This document shows positions 34,232 to 43,227 of a stretch of DNA of 64,000 nucleotides, one piece after another. Numbering within the stretch: the first letter of the stretch is position 1; the number at the start of each line of letters is the position of its first letter. The DNA comes from Methylomonas sp. (lineage in GTDB: Bacteria > Pseudomonadota > Gammaproteobacteria > Methylococcales > Methylomonadaceae), in the NCBI RefSeq assembly GCF_023228165.1, contig NZ_JALOBS010000023.1:31469-95468 (forward strand), read 5' to 3'. A program made the position numbers and the translations under genes. The notes under the pieces were generated by a model. The model was not told the DNA's origin, ran no database searches, and saw only the letters and a list, made by a program, of their open reading frames with translations.

Positions 34232-35878
34232 ATGGAATTTGCCAAGAATGTGCTCTCCGACAATGTCAGGGTATTGAAAAGCCAAGTTTCCAAAACCGCT
34301 TATCAAGGTGTAGCCATCGCAATTTCCAGCATTATTCTCGCCACGCTCGGCGTCAGTCTTTATCAAACCGGCGCTATCAGCCTGGATAGCGTTGTTAAAG
34401 CCCAATCCGATAACTATGGTCTCTGGGTATTGGATTGCATACCGTTTGTTTTCGGGTTTTGGGGGCAGTATTCCAGCTCGATCATAGCCTATCAGGCTGG
34501 TGCGATGATCTTCGATCAGACGCATGAATTGCGGGCGCATGCCGAGTCGATGGAAAAACAGGCCAATTACTCCGCAACCCATGATATTGCTACCGATTTA
34601 CCTAATCGGGCGTTATTTTACGATCGGGTTGAGCAAGCCATTCTATCGGCCAACAATCAAAATAAATTACTATCGATTTTATTGGTGGAGTTTGCCAATT
34701 TTAAGGAAGTTTATGATACGTTGGGACGCAACAGCAGCGATTTAATCTTGAAGCAAATCGCCACCCGCTTGCAAAGCGTGGTGCTGGGTAACGACAGCGT
34801 CGCCCGTATCGACGGTAATATTTTTAGTGTATTGGTGCCTGCCACTGAAAACGAAAATGCCGGGGTCATGTTGGCCAAGAATGTCCAGGTCGCCTTGGAA
34901 TCGCCGTTTAAGGTGGAGCGGTTGAGTCTGTCCATTCATGTCAACATCGGCATAGTCAACTTTCCCGAGCATGGCGAGGATGTCGACACCTTGGTGCAAA
35001 AAGCGGGCGTGGCGCTGTTTATGGCGGGCAAGTCTCATGAAGGTTACTCGGTTTATACCTCGTCATTTGACGATCATAGTCCAAGACGTTTGACGCTGAT
35101 GAGCGAACTGCGCCAAGCATTGGAAAGGGAAGAATTGCAGATTTACTACCAGCCTAAAGTCTGCATAAAAACCGGCCGGTTATATGGCGCCGAGGCCTTG
35201 GTGCGATGGAATCACCCCAAGCATGGTTTTGTTCCGCCCGATGAGTTTATTCCCATGGCGGAAAGAACCCGCATGATCAAGCATTTGACCTTGTGGGCAT
35301 TAAAGCAGACCTTTAGGCAGTGTGCCGAATGGCACCGGCAGGGTTTGGATTTGACTATTTCCGTCAACTTGTCGGCGCGGGATTTGCATGATCCGGAGTT
35401 GCCGGACATCGTTGCCGGCCTGGCGGCCGCTTCCGGGATCCAGCCCTCCTGGATGATGTTGGAGATTACCGAGAGTTCCATCATGACCGATCCGCAACGA
35501 AGTCTGGAGATTATTCAGCGTCTGCATGATATGGGCTATAAACTTTCAATTGATGATTTTGGTACCGGTTATTCGTCATTGGCCTATTTGAAAAAAATGC
35601 CGTTGACTGAGTTGAAAATCGATAAATCCTTCGTAAGCGACGTGCTAAAAAGCGAAAACGATGCGGTCATCGTTAAAGCCACTATCAATCTGGCCCACAA
35701 CTTGGGTTTGCAGGTCGTTGCGGAAGGCGTGGAAAACCAGCAAGTCATGGTGCTACTGGATAGTTATGCGTGCGATCTGGCGCAAGGCTACTTTTTAAGT
35801 AAACCGATTGCATTGGAAAATTTTAATGAATGGATGCGTTCCGACTCGGCAAAATTTATTCATCCCAAATCCAATTGA
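34232..35878 (+). CDS. Degenerate-GGDEF/EAL membrane protein, probable c-di-GMP phosphodiesterase
   Basis: A 548-residue protein with two helices near the N-terminus (about 24-44 and 66-88), then a GGDEF domain (about 110-265) whose signature reads RIDGNIFSVL, so cyclase activity is unlikely. The EAL domain (about 285-535) keeps EALVRW, the Mg-binding Glu in LEITESSIM, DDFGTGYSSL, LKIDKSFV and VAEGVEN, so it should hydrolyse c-di-GMP. It begins ten bases after metZ. A tandem-PilZ gene follows. Confidence 0.9.
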   Translation: MEFAKNVLSDNVRVLKSQVSKTAYQGVAIAISSIILATLGVSLYQTGAISLDSVVKAQSDNYGLWVLDCIPFVFGFWGQYSSSIIAYQAGAMIFDQTHELRAHAESMEKQANYSATHDIATDLPNRALFYDRVEQAILSANNQNKLLSILLVEFANFKEVYDTLGRNSSDLILKQIATRLQSVVLGNDSVARIDGNIFSVLVPATENENAGVMLAKNVQVALESPFKVERLSLSIHVNIGIVNFPEHGEDVDTLVQKAGVALFMAGKSHEGYSVYTSSFDDHSPRRLTLMSELRQALEREELQIYYQPKVCIKTGRLYGAEALVRWNHPKHGFVPPDEFIPMAERTRMIKHLTLWALKQTFRQCAEWHRQGLDLTISVNLSARDLHDPELPDIVAGLAAASGIQPSWMMLEITESSIMTDPQRSLEIIQRLHDMGYKLSIDDFGTGYSSLAYLKKMPLTELKIDKSFVSDVLKSENDAVIVKATINLAHNLGLQVVAEGVENQQVMVLLDSYACDLAQGYFLSKPIALENFNEWMRSDSAKFIHPKSN

Positions 35879-35966
35879 TGCGTACTGGATCACCGACTGA
35901 TCTAAGCGCGGAATGTAAAAATAAGCTATCTTTGATGCACCCATCGATATACACGAGATTTTCACC

Positions 35967-36545
35967 ATGTTTCAAGAACGAAAAGAATATAGAAAAAATT
36001 TCAACGCCATTGGTCAGTTGAATGTAGGAGGTGAAACCTTGCAGTTCAATTGTTATGACGTGTCCGTCAAGGGTGCCATGATTGAACTGATACCCGGACA
36101 TCTTTTAGCGACGGTCGAGGATTTTGAACACTTGCTGTTCGAAGACAATCGGGCGGAAGTGTTTATTGAAGAACTGATGCTGGCCGGGGAAGTCAGCATC
36201 GTCTGGGTGCGGGAAGAACGCGGCAGAATTTTGATGGGGTTGGAGTTTGAGTCCGTGGTGCATAACGCCGAGAAATTATGGCTGAAACGGCGCGGCTACC
36301 GCAAAACCGAGCCTTTTACCGCCGAGCTATTCATCGATAAGGACCGCTTACATGTAGAAGGCATTAACCGGTCGACCAAAGGTCTTTGCGTAAAAATGTT
36401 GGTTCAGCATCCGGCCGTTAAAGTGAATGCGCCGGTTAAGTTACAGATCAAGGAATTCGGTCTGGTGGCCTTGGGTAAGGTGGTTTGGGTTAGTTCCGCG
36501 GATGAGTCTACCTTGATCGGCTTGCAGATCATCTCAATCAGCTGA
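35967..36545 (+). CDS. Tandem PilZ-domain protein
   Basis: A 192-residue soluble protein made of two PilZ-like halves. The first has RKEYR (near residue 5) and DVSVKGAMIE; the second has RRGYRK (about residue 112) and NRSTKGL. Both therefore show the RxxxR and D/NxSxxG elements that bind c-di-GMP. It sits 88 bases after the EAL protein, suggesting effector and phosphodiesterase act together. The target is not known. Confidence 0.8.
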   Translation: MFQERKEYRKNFNAIGQLNVGGETLQFNCYDVSVKGAMIELIPGHLLATVEDFEHLLFEDNRAEVFIEELMLAGEVSIVWVREERGRILMGLEFESVVHNAEKLWLKRRGYRKTEPFTAELFIDKDRLHVEGINRSTKGLCVKMLVQHPAVKVNAPVKLQIKEFGLVALGKVVWVSSADESTLIGLQIISIS

Positions 36546-36553
36546 GCGGGATT

Positions 36554-36808
36554 TCAAACCTGCAGCAAAGGGTCTAGCTGCTTTTGCATATCGAGGGCGT
36601 GTAAATCGTCAAAACCGCCGATATGCCGTTCGCCGATAAATATTTGCGGTACTGTCCTACGTTTGGTTTTTTCCATCAATTCCTGACGCAATCCAGGCTC
36701 TGAATCGACATCGATTTCGCTGTAGCTTGCGCCCTTGCGCTCGAATAATTTCTTGGCCATCGTGCAATATGGGCAAAGCCGACCCGTATAGATAATGATT
36801 TCAGGCAT
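36554..36808 (-). CDS. grxC: Glutaredoxin 3
   Basis: An 84-residue dithiol glutaredoxin with the CPYC active site (RLCPYCTMAKKLFERKG), the cis-Pro in RRTVPQIFI and the glutathione site IGGFDDLHAL. It reduces mixed disulfides and supports ribonucleotide reductase. Convergent with the tandem-PilZ gene (nine bases apart). Confidence 0.96.
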   Translation of the reverse strand: MPEIIIYTGRLCPYCTMAKKLFERKGASYSEIDVDSEPGLRQELMEKTKRRTVPQIFIGERHIGGFDDLHALDMQKQLDPLLQV

Positions 36809-36843
36809 AGTTTAAATTAATAAATTCTAATAAAGATGATATT

Positions 36844-37494
36844 CTAACCAGCATTCTGGCTTTGCTCAATAGCCAATGCATGGGCCAACGGGATTAATAA
36901 TGTTTGGGCGGCGCTGGCGAGCGAGTCGCCAAAGGCAACGATGCCGTCCTCGTGGCCGAGCATACTGAAAATGGGTAGGTTATTCAGTTGTCCGGAATTA
37001 AAAAGCTGCTCAACTGCTTCAGTCATCTCTATGCTGCCATAGGCAATCTCAGCCCGAGTGTATGGCAAATCCAATCGGTGAGTGTGCCGCCAAATTTCAG
37101 GACAATGCACATGTATTACGGCTTGAGCCTCGGGCGCTAACGCATAGATACTGGCATGGGTTAATGCTTCCGAGGATGGCCTGCTGGGACCGCGCGAACG
37201 GATAGTATTGAGTTTTGCAGAAGCCGTTTCAACAATGGCAAAATGTTCGCGGTTAAGGCAAGCCAGATGTCCTGTTTGAGTGGCGGATATCAAAAAACTA
37301 TTTCGGCCGGGCGTCAGTCGTTGGCTGATATTACCGTATCCGAGGCCATGATACTTTTCCGGTTTTTGTCCAATTATCCCTAATCTAAAGAATAGGCCGC
37401 GCCAGCCGTTGATGGGGCCAATATCGATTGAAGGCAAAAGCTCGCTTTGATGATGCTCAAGCCGATATTTGATGACGCCTTCTAGTTCAGACAT
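36844..37494 (-). CDS. Class II aldolase/adducin family protein
   Basis: A 216-residue zinc-dependent aldolase-fold protein. The catalytic Glu in RPSSEALTHASIY, the zinc HxH in VIHVHC and a later His in LGHEDGIVAFG agree with the family. It is close in length to methylthioribulose-phosphate dehydratase and fuculose-phosphate aldolase, but no other methionine-salvage gene is near, so the substrate is open. The start at 37494 is chosen by family; the 37560 start would enter the divergent mscK gene region. Confidence 0.85.
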   Translation of the reverse strand: MSELEGVIKYRLEHHQSELLPSIDIGPINGWRGLFFRLGIIGQKPEKYHGLGYGNISQRLTPGRNSFLISATQTGHLACLNREHFAIVETASAKLNTIRSRGPSRPSSEALTHASIYALAPEAQAVIHVHCPEIWRHTHRLDLPYTRAEIAYGSIEMTEAVEQLFNSGQLNNLPIFSMLGHEDGIVAFGDSLASAAQTLLIPLAHALAIEQSQNAG

Positions 37495-37540
37495 GTTATT
37501 TTCTTTCCCATTGTTTATTTTCCGTCTGGTTTTCAAATAC

Positions 37541-40500
37541 ATGAGTTTTAATACTTGCAAATATGGCTTGTCGCTTGGGTTGATAGCGTTTTTATTCAGT
37601 GTAAACCTAGCTTGGGCCGGGAATCAAAAACAGGCTGTAAAAAGTATCACGTTGGACGAGATTCAGCAGCGGATAGCGTCTATTAAAGATAGGCAAAACA
37701 TATCGGAAGAACTGAAAAATCGCATTCTTGCCGCTTATCAGGAAAGTGACGATAACCTAAGGCAAGTGCAGCGCCAGGAAAATCTAGCCGAAGACTTTAA
37801 ACGCTCCACAAGAAATCTGCCGCTGGATTCCAAGCAGTTGCAGTTGCAAATCAATGAGACTGAAGCGTTGCTGAGGCAGCGCAAATCGGAAAAACTTAGC
37901 TCATTTCCGGTTGACGAGCTTGAGCAACGTTTGGTGATTGAAAAAACCCGGCTCAGCGATTTGGATGCCGAAATTGCCAAAAACGAAGGACTGATCACTG
38001 AATTGATGAATAGTCCGCAATCCATTCGGGAAAAAACGGCCGAAATAAAAACCAAGCAATCGGACGCTCTACAAGAACAACAGCGACTGGCCAGCAAGAA
38101 TACTGAAAATTTGTTGGAGAAAGAGGCACGGCAAATTCAGGTGGAAACGCGTCTAAGATTGTTCAATAGCACTTTGAAAATGCTGGGACTGGAAAGTATT
38201 AGCGATCCCTTGCAATTACAGCTGCAAAAGGACCGCATGCACCTTTTAAGTTTACAGCGGGAAAGGCAGATGTTGCTAATCGGTGAACTGGATGCCTATC
38301 TGCTGGAAAGGCGCCAACAGGAAATCGATAGGGAGCAGGCTGAATTGCTGTTAGCCGAAAAGGAAGCGGAAGGCAAGCACCCTTTGATTCGGGAAGCGAC
38401 CAAGGAAAACATGCGCTTCAACCGGGATTTGCAGGAAGTCAATAAGAATATCGAGCGCTACCAAACTCAAAAAAATGAACTGGATACCCGCTCGCAACAA
38501 ATAGAGAAAGATTTTCAAAGTGCCGAGCAAAAAATCAGTCTGGCGGGTTTGAGTCCGGCTTTGGGAAATTTACTGAGAGAGCAGCGCCGCAACCTTCCGC
38601 AACGCAAGCAATACAACAACCTGAATAACAACATTCAAACGGAAATTGCCGCGGCTAGCTTGGAAATGTTCAAACTCGATGAAGTCAAAAAGCAGCTGAT
38701 GGACGTGAATCAGGCTTTGCTTAGCCGTTTGGAACAACAATTACCGGCTAATGTTGATCCGGCTGAATCGTTGCGGATCAGAACCGAGCTGCGCATGTTG
38801 TTGAACGACCAGAAAGATCTGGTTGGGCGTCTGGCCTTGGCTTACAGCGACTATGCTCGCTTATTGGGCGATGTCGATTTTGTCTTACAACAAATGCTGA
38901 ACGGAGCCGACCACTTCGGTGCTTATCTGGATCAGCGCTTGTTGTGGGTGCCAAGTGCGCCGGTGATCACCCAAGCTTATTTAACCAATATCTTTCATTC
39001 CGCGGTGTGGTTTTTTGCACCGTCCAACTGGTTGCATGCGGTTGAAAATCTGATCCAGGGCTTGGAAACCTATCCGGTGTTTTTGCTGGCTTTGGTCTTT
39101 GCCGTCATCGTTTTATATTGGCGGTATAGGAATGATTTAAAACAGCGCTTATTGGCGATATTGAGTAAATGCAGTTCCAATCAATATTTGGTGAATTTTA
39201 GCCAAACGTTAAGCAGTTTGGGTTTTATCCTGCTGTTGTCGTTGCCTATGGCGTTATTAATGGTGTGGACGGCTTGGGTGATGACCTTGACCGGCAATGC
39301 GGATGCCTTTAGCCGTGCCGTGGCCGCCGGATTGATAGCCGCCGCGGTGCCGTTGGCGATAATGCAGTTTTTTTATCGAATGCTCAAACCGGAAGGTGTG
39401 GCGGAGTTGCTGTTTCACTGGCAAAAGCGTTCGGTGCAATTGCTGTACAGTCAAATTAAGTGGGTGCGTTTCATCATCATTCCGGCGGTATTTATCGTCA
39501 GCATGGCCAATACCAATTTGTTTTCGGAGCAAAGCCACGCGTTGGGCAGAACCGCGCTAATTATTATGATGATGACGATGTCTTATATTTTTCATCGCTT
39601 TACCCACCCGCTGACCGGTTTGGCTAAATCGTTTTATACCTATTCCGATAACTGGCTCAGTCGTTTTCGCTATATCTGGTATCTGATAGCGACTTTGGCG
39701 CCCTGGGTTGTGATTGGGTTTGCAGTAATGGGTTATTACCAAAGCGCGTTGGAGTTGGAAAATAAGTTGATTATCACCTTGCGTCTGGTGTTTATCACGG
39801 CTTTGTTTCACGCGCTGGTTTTGCGTTGGCTGACGGTAACCAAGCGCCAGCTAGCGTTGCAAAATGCTCGGCAGAAACGCAAGCAAGCCGATCAGGTTAA
39901 TGTGAATACCGGCGCGGAAGGGGCTTATGTGCAGGAAGAAACCCTGTTGGATCTTTCCAAAATTAATCAGCAAAGTAATAAATTGTTGACGACCGTGGTT
40001 GCGGTGACATTAACCGTCGGGGTCTGGATGATTTGGAAGGACATCTTGCCGGCATTTTCCATTTTCGAACGTATCGAGCTTTGGCAATATAGCGATATGG
40101 TGGACGGCAAGGAAACCGTCATCAGGATTACCCTGATCAATTTATTGATCAGTATCTTCTACATCGGCTTAACGGTGGTGTTCGTCAGTAACTTTCCCGG
40201 ATTGGTCGATTTGATGTCCGCCGGTAAATTTTCCATGACGGCGGGTAGCCGATACGCCTTGATTCAATTGATGCGTTATTTGTTAGTTAGTATTGCTTTT
40301 TTGTGCATTGCTAATGAGCTGGGCGGTAGTTGGTCGCAAGTGCAATGGTTGGTGGCCGCGCTCAGTGTGGGTTTGGGTTTCGGATTGCAGGAAATTTTCG
40401 CCAATTTGGTTTCCGGGATTATTTTGTTATTCGAGCGACCTATCCGGGTAGGCGATACCGTAACGGTAGGCGATGTCACCGGGCGGGTGTGTAGAATTCA

Positions 40501-40924
40501 GATGCGAGCGACCCACATTATCGATTGGGATATGAAAGAACTGGTAGTGCCGAACAAAAATATCATCACCGAGCGCTTGGTGAACTGGACTCTGACCGAT
40601 ACAGTCACGCGGGTTGTGTTGATGATAGGTGTCGGCTACGGCAGTAATGTCGATCTGGTGGAACGGGTGTTAAAGGACGTGATTAATTCGGTTAAATTGG
40701 TATTGCCGGAACCCGAGCCCTCCATCAGTTTCATGACATTCGGCGAAAGCTCCCTGGATTTTCGGGTTTGCGTATTCGTGCGCGAGTTGGGGGATAGGAT
40801 ACCGGTGACGCACGAATTGCATAAAAAGTTTTACGCGGCCTTGCAAGAGAATCATATCGAGATTCCGTTTCCACAACGAGACATCCACATCCGCTCGGTG
40901 GAAGAAGGTATTTTTTCTGCTTGA
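37541..40924 (+). CDS. mscK: Large mechanosensitive channel of the MscS/MscK type
   Basis: A 1127-residue protein. Signal peptide (ends AWAGN), then a periplasmic coiled-coil region of about 450 residues, about ten helices and a C-terminal MscS core: GLGFGLQEIFANLVSG (pore-lining helix), ERPIRVGDTVTVGDVTGRV and the beta domain VVPNKNIITERLVNWTL. MscK and YbdG-like relatives release solutes on hypo-osmotic shock; MscK also depends on K+. No potassium-specific feature can be read. The start has no strong ribosome site, but the signal peptide supports 37541. Confidence 0.92.
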   Translation: MSFNTCKYGLSLGLIAFLFSVNLAWAGNQKQAVKSITLDEIQQRIASIKDRQNISEELKNRILAAYQESDDNLRQVQRQENLAEDFKRSTRNLPLDSKQLQLQINETEALLRQRKSEKLSSFPVDELEQRLVIEKTRLSDLDAEIAKNEGLITELMNSPQSIREKTAEIKTKQSDALQEQQRLASKNTENLLEKEARQIQVETRLRLFNSTLKMLGLESISDPLQLQLQKDRMHLLSLQRERQMLLIGELDAYLLERRQQEIDREQAELLLAEKEAEGKHPLIREATKENMRFNRDLQEVNKNIERYQTQKNELDTRSQQIEKDFQSAEQKISLAGLSPALGNLLREQRRNLPQRKQYNNLNNNIQTEIAAASLEMFKLDEVKKQLMDVNQALLSRLEQQLPANVDPAESLRIRTELRMLLNDQKDLVGRLALAYSDYARLLGDVDFVLQQMLNGADHFGAYLDQRLLWVPSAPVITQAYLTNIFHSAVWFFAPSNWLHAVENLIQGLETYPVFLLALVFAVIVLYWRYRNDLKQRLLAILSKCSSNQYLVNFSQTLSSLGFILLLSLPMALLMVWTAWVMTLTGNADAFSRAVAAGLIAAAVPLAIMQFFYRMLKPEGVAELLFHWQKRSVQLLYSQIKWVRFIIIPAVFIVSMANTNLFSEQSHALGRTALIIMMMTMSYIFHRFTHPLTGLAKSFYTYSDNWLSRFRYIWYLIATLAPWVVIGFAVMGYYQSALELENKLIITLRLVFITALFHALVLRWLTVTKRQLALQNARQKRKQADQVNVNTGAEGAYVQEETLLDLSKINQQSNKLLTTVVAVTLTVGVWMIWKDILPAFSIFERIELWQYSDMVDGKETVIRITLINLLISIFYIGLTVVFVSNFPGLVDLMSAGKFSMTAGSRYALIQLMRYLLVSIAFLCIANELGGSWSQVQWLVAALSVGLGFGLQEIFANLVSGIILLFERPIRVGDTVTVGDVTGRVCRIQMRATHIIDWDMKELVVPNKNIITERLVNWTLTDTVTRVVLMIGVGYGSNVDLVERVLKDVINSVKLVLPEPEPSISFMTFGESSLDFRVCVFVRELGDRIPVTHELHKKFYAALQENHIEIPFPQRDIHIRSVEEGIFSA

Positions 40925-41016
40925 GAGTTTGGATAAGTCAGCGATTTCATTAAAAAACCAATCTGTAATAAAATGACCGGCTTTCCAATAGTTCGGTTTT
41001 AAGCCCAATTTAGCAA

Positions 41017-41469
41017 ATGCGTTGTCCTTTTTGCTCTGCACAAGATACCCGGGTCATCGATACCCGATTGGCCGATGAGGGCGATCAGGTTAAGCGTCGC
41101 CGCGAGTGCGTGGCCTGCAAAGAACGTTTTACCACCTTTGAGGTGGTGGAATTGACGCTACCGCGCATTATCAAACGTAATGGCGCGCGCGAAGCTTTTA
41201 ACGAGGCCAAATTGCGCGCCGGTATGCAACGGGCATTGGAGAAACGTCCGGTTAATGTCGATGCCGTGGAAGCGGCGCTTAATCGGATTAAAAAAGTCCT
41301 GGTGGGTAAAGGCGAACGGGAAATTCATGCCAATGAGCTCGGCGAATTGGTCATGAAGGAATTGAGCGCGCTGGACCATGTGGCTTTCGTGCGGTTTGCC
41401 TCGGTTTACCGTAGCTTTCAGGATGTCAGCGAATTCACCGACATGATTGAACAATTGCAGAACAGATGA
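41017..41469 (+). CDS. nrdR: Transcriptional repressor NrdR
   Basis: A 150-residue repressor of ribonucleotide reductase genes. The N-terminal zinc ribbon has CPFCSAQDT...CVACKERF, then an ATP-cone domain (LPRIIKRNGAREAFNEAKL). It binds NrdR boxes when dATP is bound. It overlaps ribD by four bases, as in E. coli relatives. Confidence 0.97.
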   Translation: MRCPFCSAQDTRVIDTRLADEGDQVKRRRECVACKERFTTFEVVELTLPRIIKRNGAREAFNEAKLRAGMQRALEKRPVNVDAVEAALNRIKKVLVGKGEREIHANELGELVMKELSALDHVAFVRFASVYRSFQDVSEFTDMIEQLQNR

Positions 41470-42554
41470 GTGCCGCCGACGCCGGGTTTATGGCTAGAGC
41501 CTTGCAACTGGCCAGGAAGGGGGTGTATACCACCGATCCCAATCCGCGGGTCGGTTGCGTGTTGGTGAAGGATGGGCAAATACTTGCCGAAGGCTGGCAT
41601 GCTAAAGCCGGTCAGGCTCACGCCGAAATCGATGCGCTGGCGAAACTGGCCGAACCGAGGCATGCACTGGGCGCAACGGCTTATGTCACCTTGGAGCCGT
41701 GCAGTCATCACGGCCGCACCGGCCCCTGTTGCGATGCCTTGATTCAGGCCGGCATTAGCCGTGTGGTGGTAGCCATGCAAGATCCCAATCCGCTGGTGGC
41801 CGGAAATGGCTTAAAAAAAATGCGCGCGGCCGGCATAAAGGTTAGTTGCGGGTTATTGCAGGCGGATGCCGAACAATTGAATCGCGGTTTTATCAAGCGC
41901 ATGGTAACCGGTTTGCCTTATGTGCGCAGTAAACTGGCCATGAGTCTGGATGGCCGTACAGCGTTGGCCAATGGTGAAAGCCGGTGGATTACCTCGCCGC
42001 AAGCACGCCAGGATGTGCAAACCTTTCGGGCTGAAAGTAGTGCCATCGTCACCGGCATCGATACCGTGCTGGCCGATGATCCGTCTTTAAATGCGCGAGT
42101 GGAGTTTACCGCCAGACAGCCGGTCAGAGTGGTGCTGGACTCGAAGCTGCGCATGCCGCTGAATGCTAAAATGCTGCAACTGCCCGGCGAAACTTGGGTA
42201 ATCACTTGCCATGACGACCCCGCCAAACAATTGCGGCTGCGGGATGCCGGTTGCAAGGTTTGGCAGGTGGACAGCCGATTGGGCCGGGTGGATTTGAGCG
42301 AGGTTTTCAAGCTTCTGGCGCAACAGCAAATTAATACGGTTTGGATTGAGGCGGGCGCCACTTTGAATGGTGCTTTGCTGGAAACGGATTTGGTGGATGA
42401 ATGGCTGGTGTATATGGCGCCTTGCGTATTGGGCGATCAAGCCAGGGGCCTGTTTCATTTTTCCGAATTGCAAAGCATGGCGGCTAAAAAGAACTTTAAA
42501 TTTAACGCTATCAGGCAGGTCGGTCCTGATCTGCGCTTGACATTGTCCCGATAA
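41466..42554 (+). CDS. ribD: Bifunctional riboflavin deaminase/reductase RibD
   Basis: A 362-residue enzyme for the second and third steps of riboflavin synthesis. The N-terminal deaminase has the zinc motifs AHAEIDAL and LEPCSHHGRTGPCCDAL; the C-terminal reductase starts about KLAMSLDGRTAL. The gene is complete and overlaps nrdR by four bases. Confidence 0.97.
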   Translation: MSAADAGFMARALQLARKGVYTTDPNPRVGCVLVKDGQILAEGWHAKAGQAHAEIDALAKLAEPRHALGATAYVTLEPCSHHGRTGPCCDALIQAGISRVVVAMQDPNPLVAGNGLKKMRAAGIKVSCGLLQADAEQLNRGFIKRMVTGLPYVRSKLAMSLDGRTALANGESRWITSPQARQDVQTFRAESSAIVTGIDTVLADDPSLNARVEFTARQPVRVVLDSKLRMPLNAKMLQLPGETWVITCHDDPAKQLRLRDAGCKVWQVDSRLGRVDLSEVFKLLAQQQINTVWIEAGATLNGALLETDLVDEWLVYMAPCVLGDQARGLFHFSELQSMAAKKNFKFNAIRQVGPDLRLTLSR

Positions 42555-42570
42555 CTCATAGAGGAAAGCG

Positions 42571-43227
42571 ATGTTTACTGGCATTATCCTGGCGGTCGGC
42601 AGCATAGCCGCCATTCAGCCGAGCGGAGGCGATTGCCGTTTGAAGGTCGACACCGGGAAGTTGTCGTTGGCGGATTGCGCGCTGGGCGACAGTATTGCCG
42701 TCAACGGTGTCTGCCTGACGGCGGTGGAGTTGGGGGCGCATTATTTCTGCGCGGATGTCTCCAATGAAACCTTGTCGCGCACCACCTTAAAAACCGCCCG
42801 CACCGGCACCGAAGTCAACTTGGAATTGGCGCTGACCCCATCCACTCGTCTGGGCGGACACATTGTCAGCGGGCATGTGGATGGCATTGGCAAAGTAGTG
42901 GAAAAACAAGCGGACGGTCGTTCCCTTCGTTTTAAATTCAAGGCTCCGGACGCACTGGCTAAATATATTGCCGAGAAAGGTTCGATTTGCATCAACGGCA
43001 TCAGCTTAACGGTCAATACGGTCGAAGGGGCTTATTTTTCCGTCAACATCGTGCCGCATACCCTGCGGGAAACCACACTGGGTACGACCGGGGTCGGCTT
43101 TGAAGTAAATCTGGAAGTGGACCTGCTGGCCCGCTACATGGAGCGCTTGATGCAAGGCGACGCGGCAGCGAGGAGCCAAGCCGGCGTCACCGAGGCCTTA
43201 TTACAAAACAGTGGTTTTATTAAATGA
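42571..43227 (+). CDS. ribE: Riboflavin synthase alpha chain
   Basis: A 218-residue enzyme of two duplicated lumazine-binding barrels: MFTGIILAVG...SIAVNGVCLTAVE and GHIVSGHVDGIGKVV...SICINGISLTVNTVE. It dismutates two lumazine molecules to riboflavin. Its gene overlaps the ribB-type gene by four bases. No FMN riboswitch was recognisable upstream. Confidence 0.97.
   Translation: MFTGIILAVGSIAAIQPSGGDCRLKVDTGKLSLADCALGDSIAVNGVCLTAVELGAHYFCADVSNETLSRTTLKTARTGTEVNLELALTPSTRLGGHIVSGHVDGIGKVVEKQADGRSLRFKFKAPDALAKYIAEKGSICINGISLTVNTVEGAYFSVNIVPHTLRETTLGTTGVGFEVNLEVDLLARYMERLMQGDAAARSQAGVTEALLQNSGFIK

Noticed and set aside
42540..42571. FMN riboswitch before ribE
   Set aside because: The gap is too short and lacks the conserved RFN sequences; none is visible before nrdR or ribH either.
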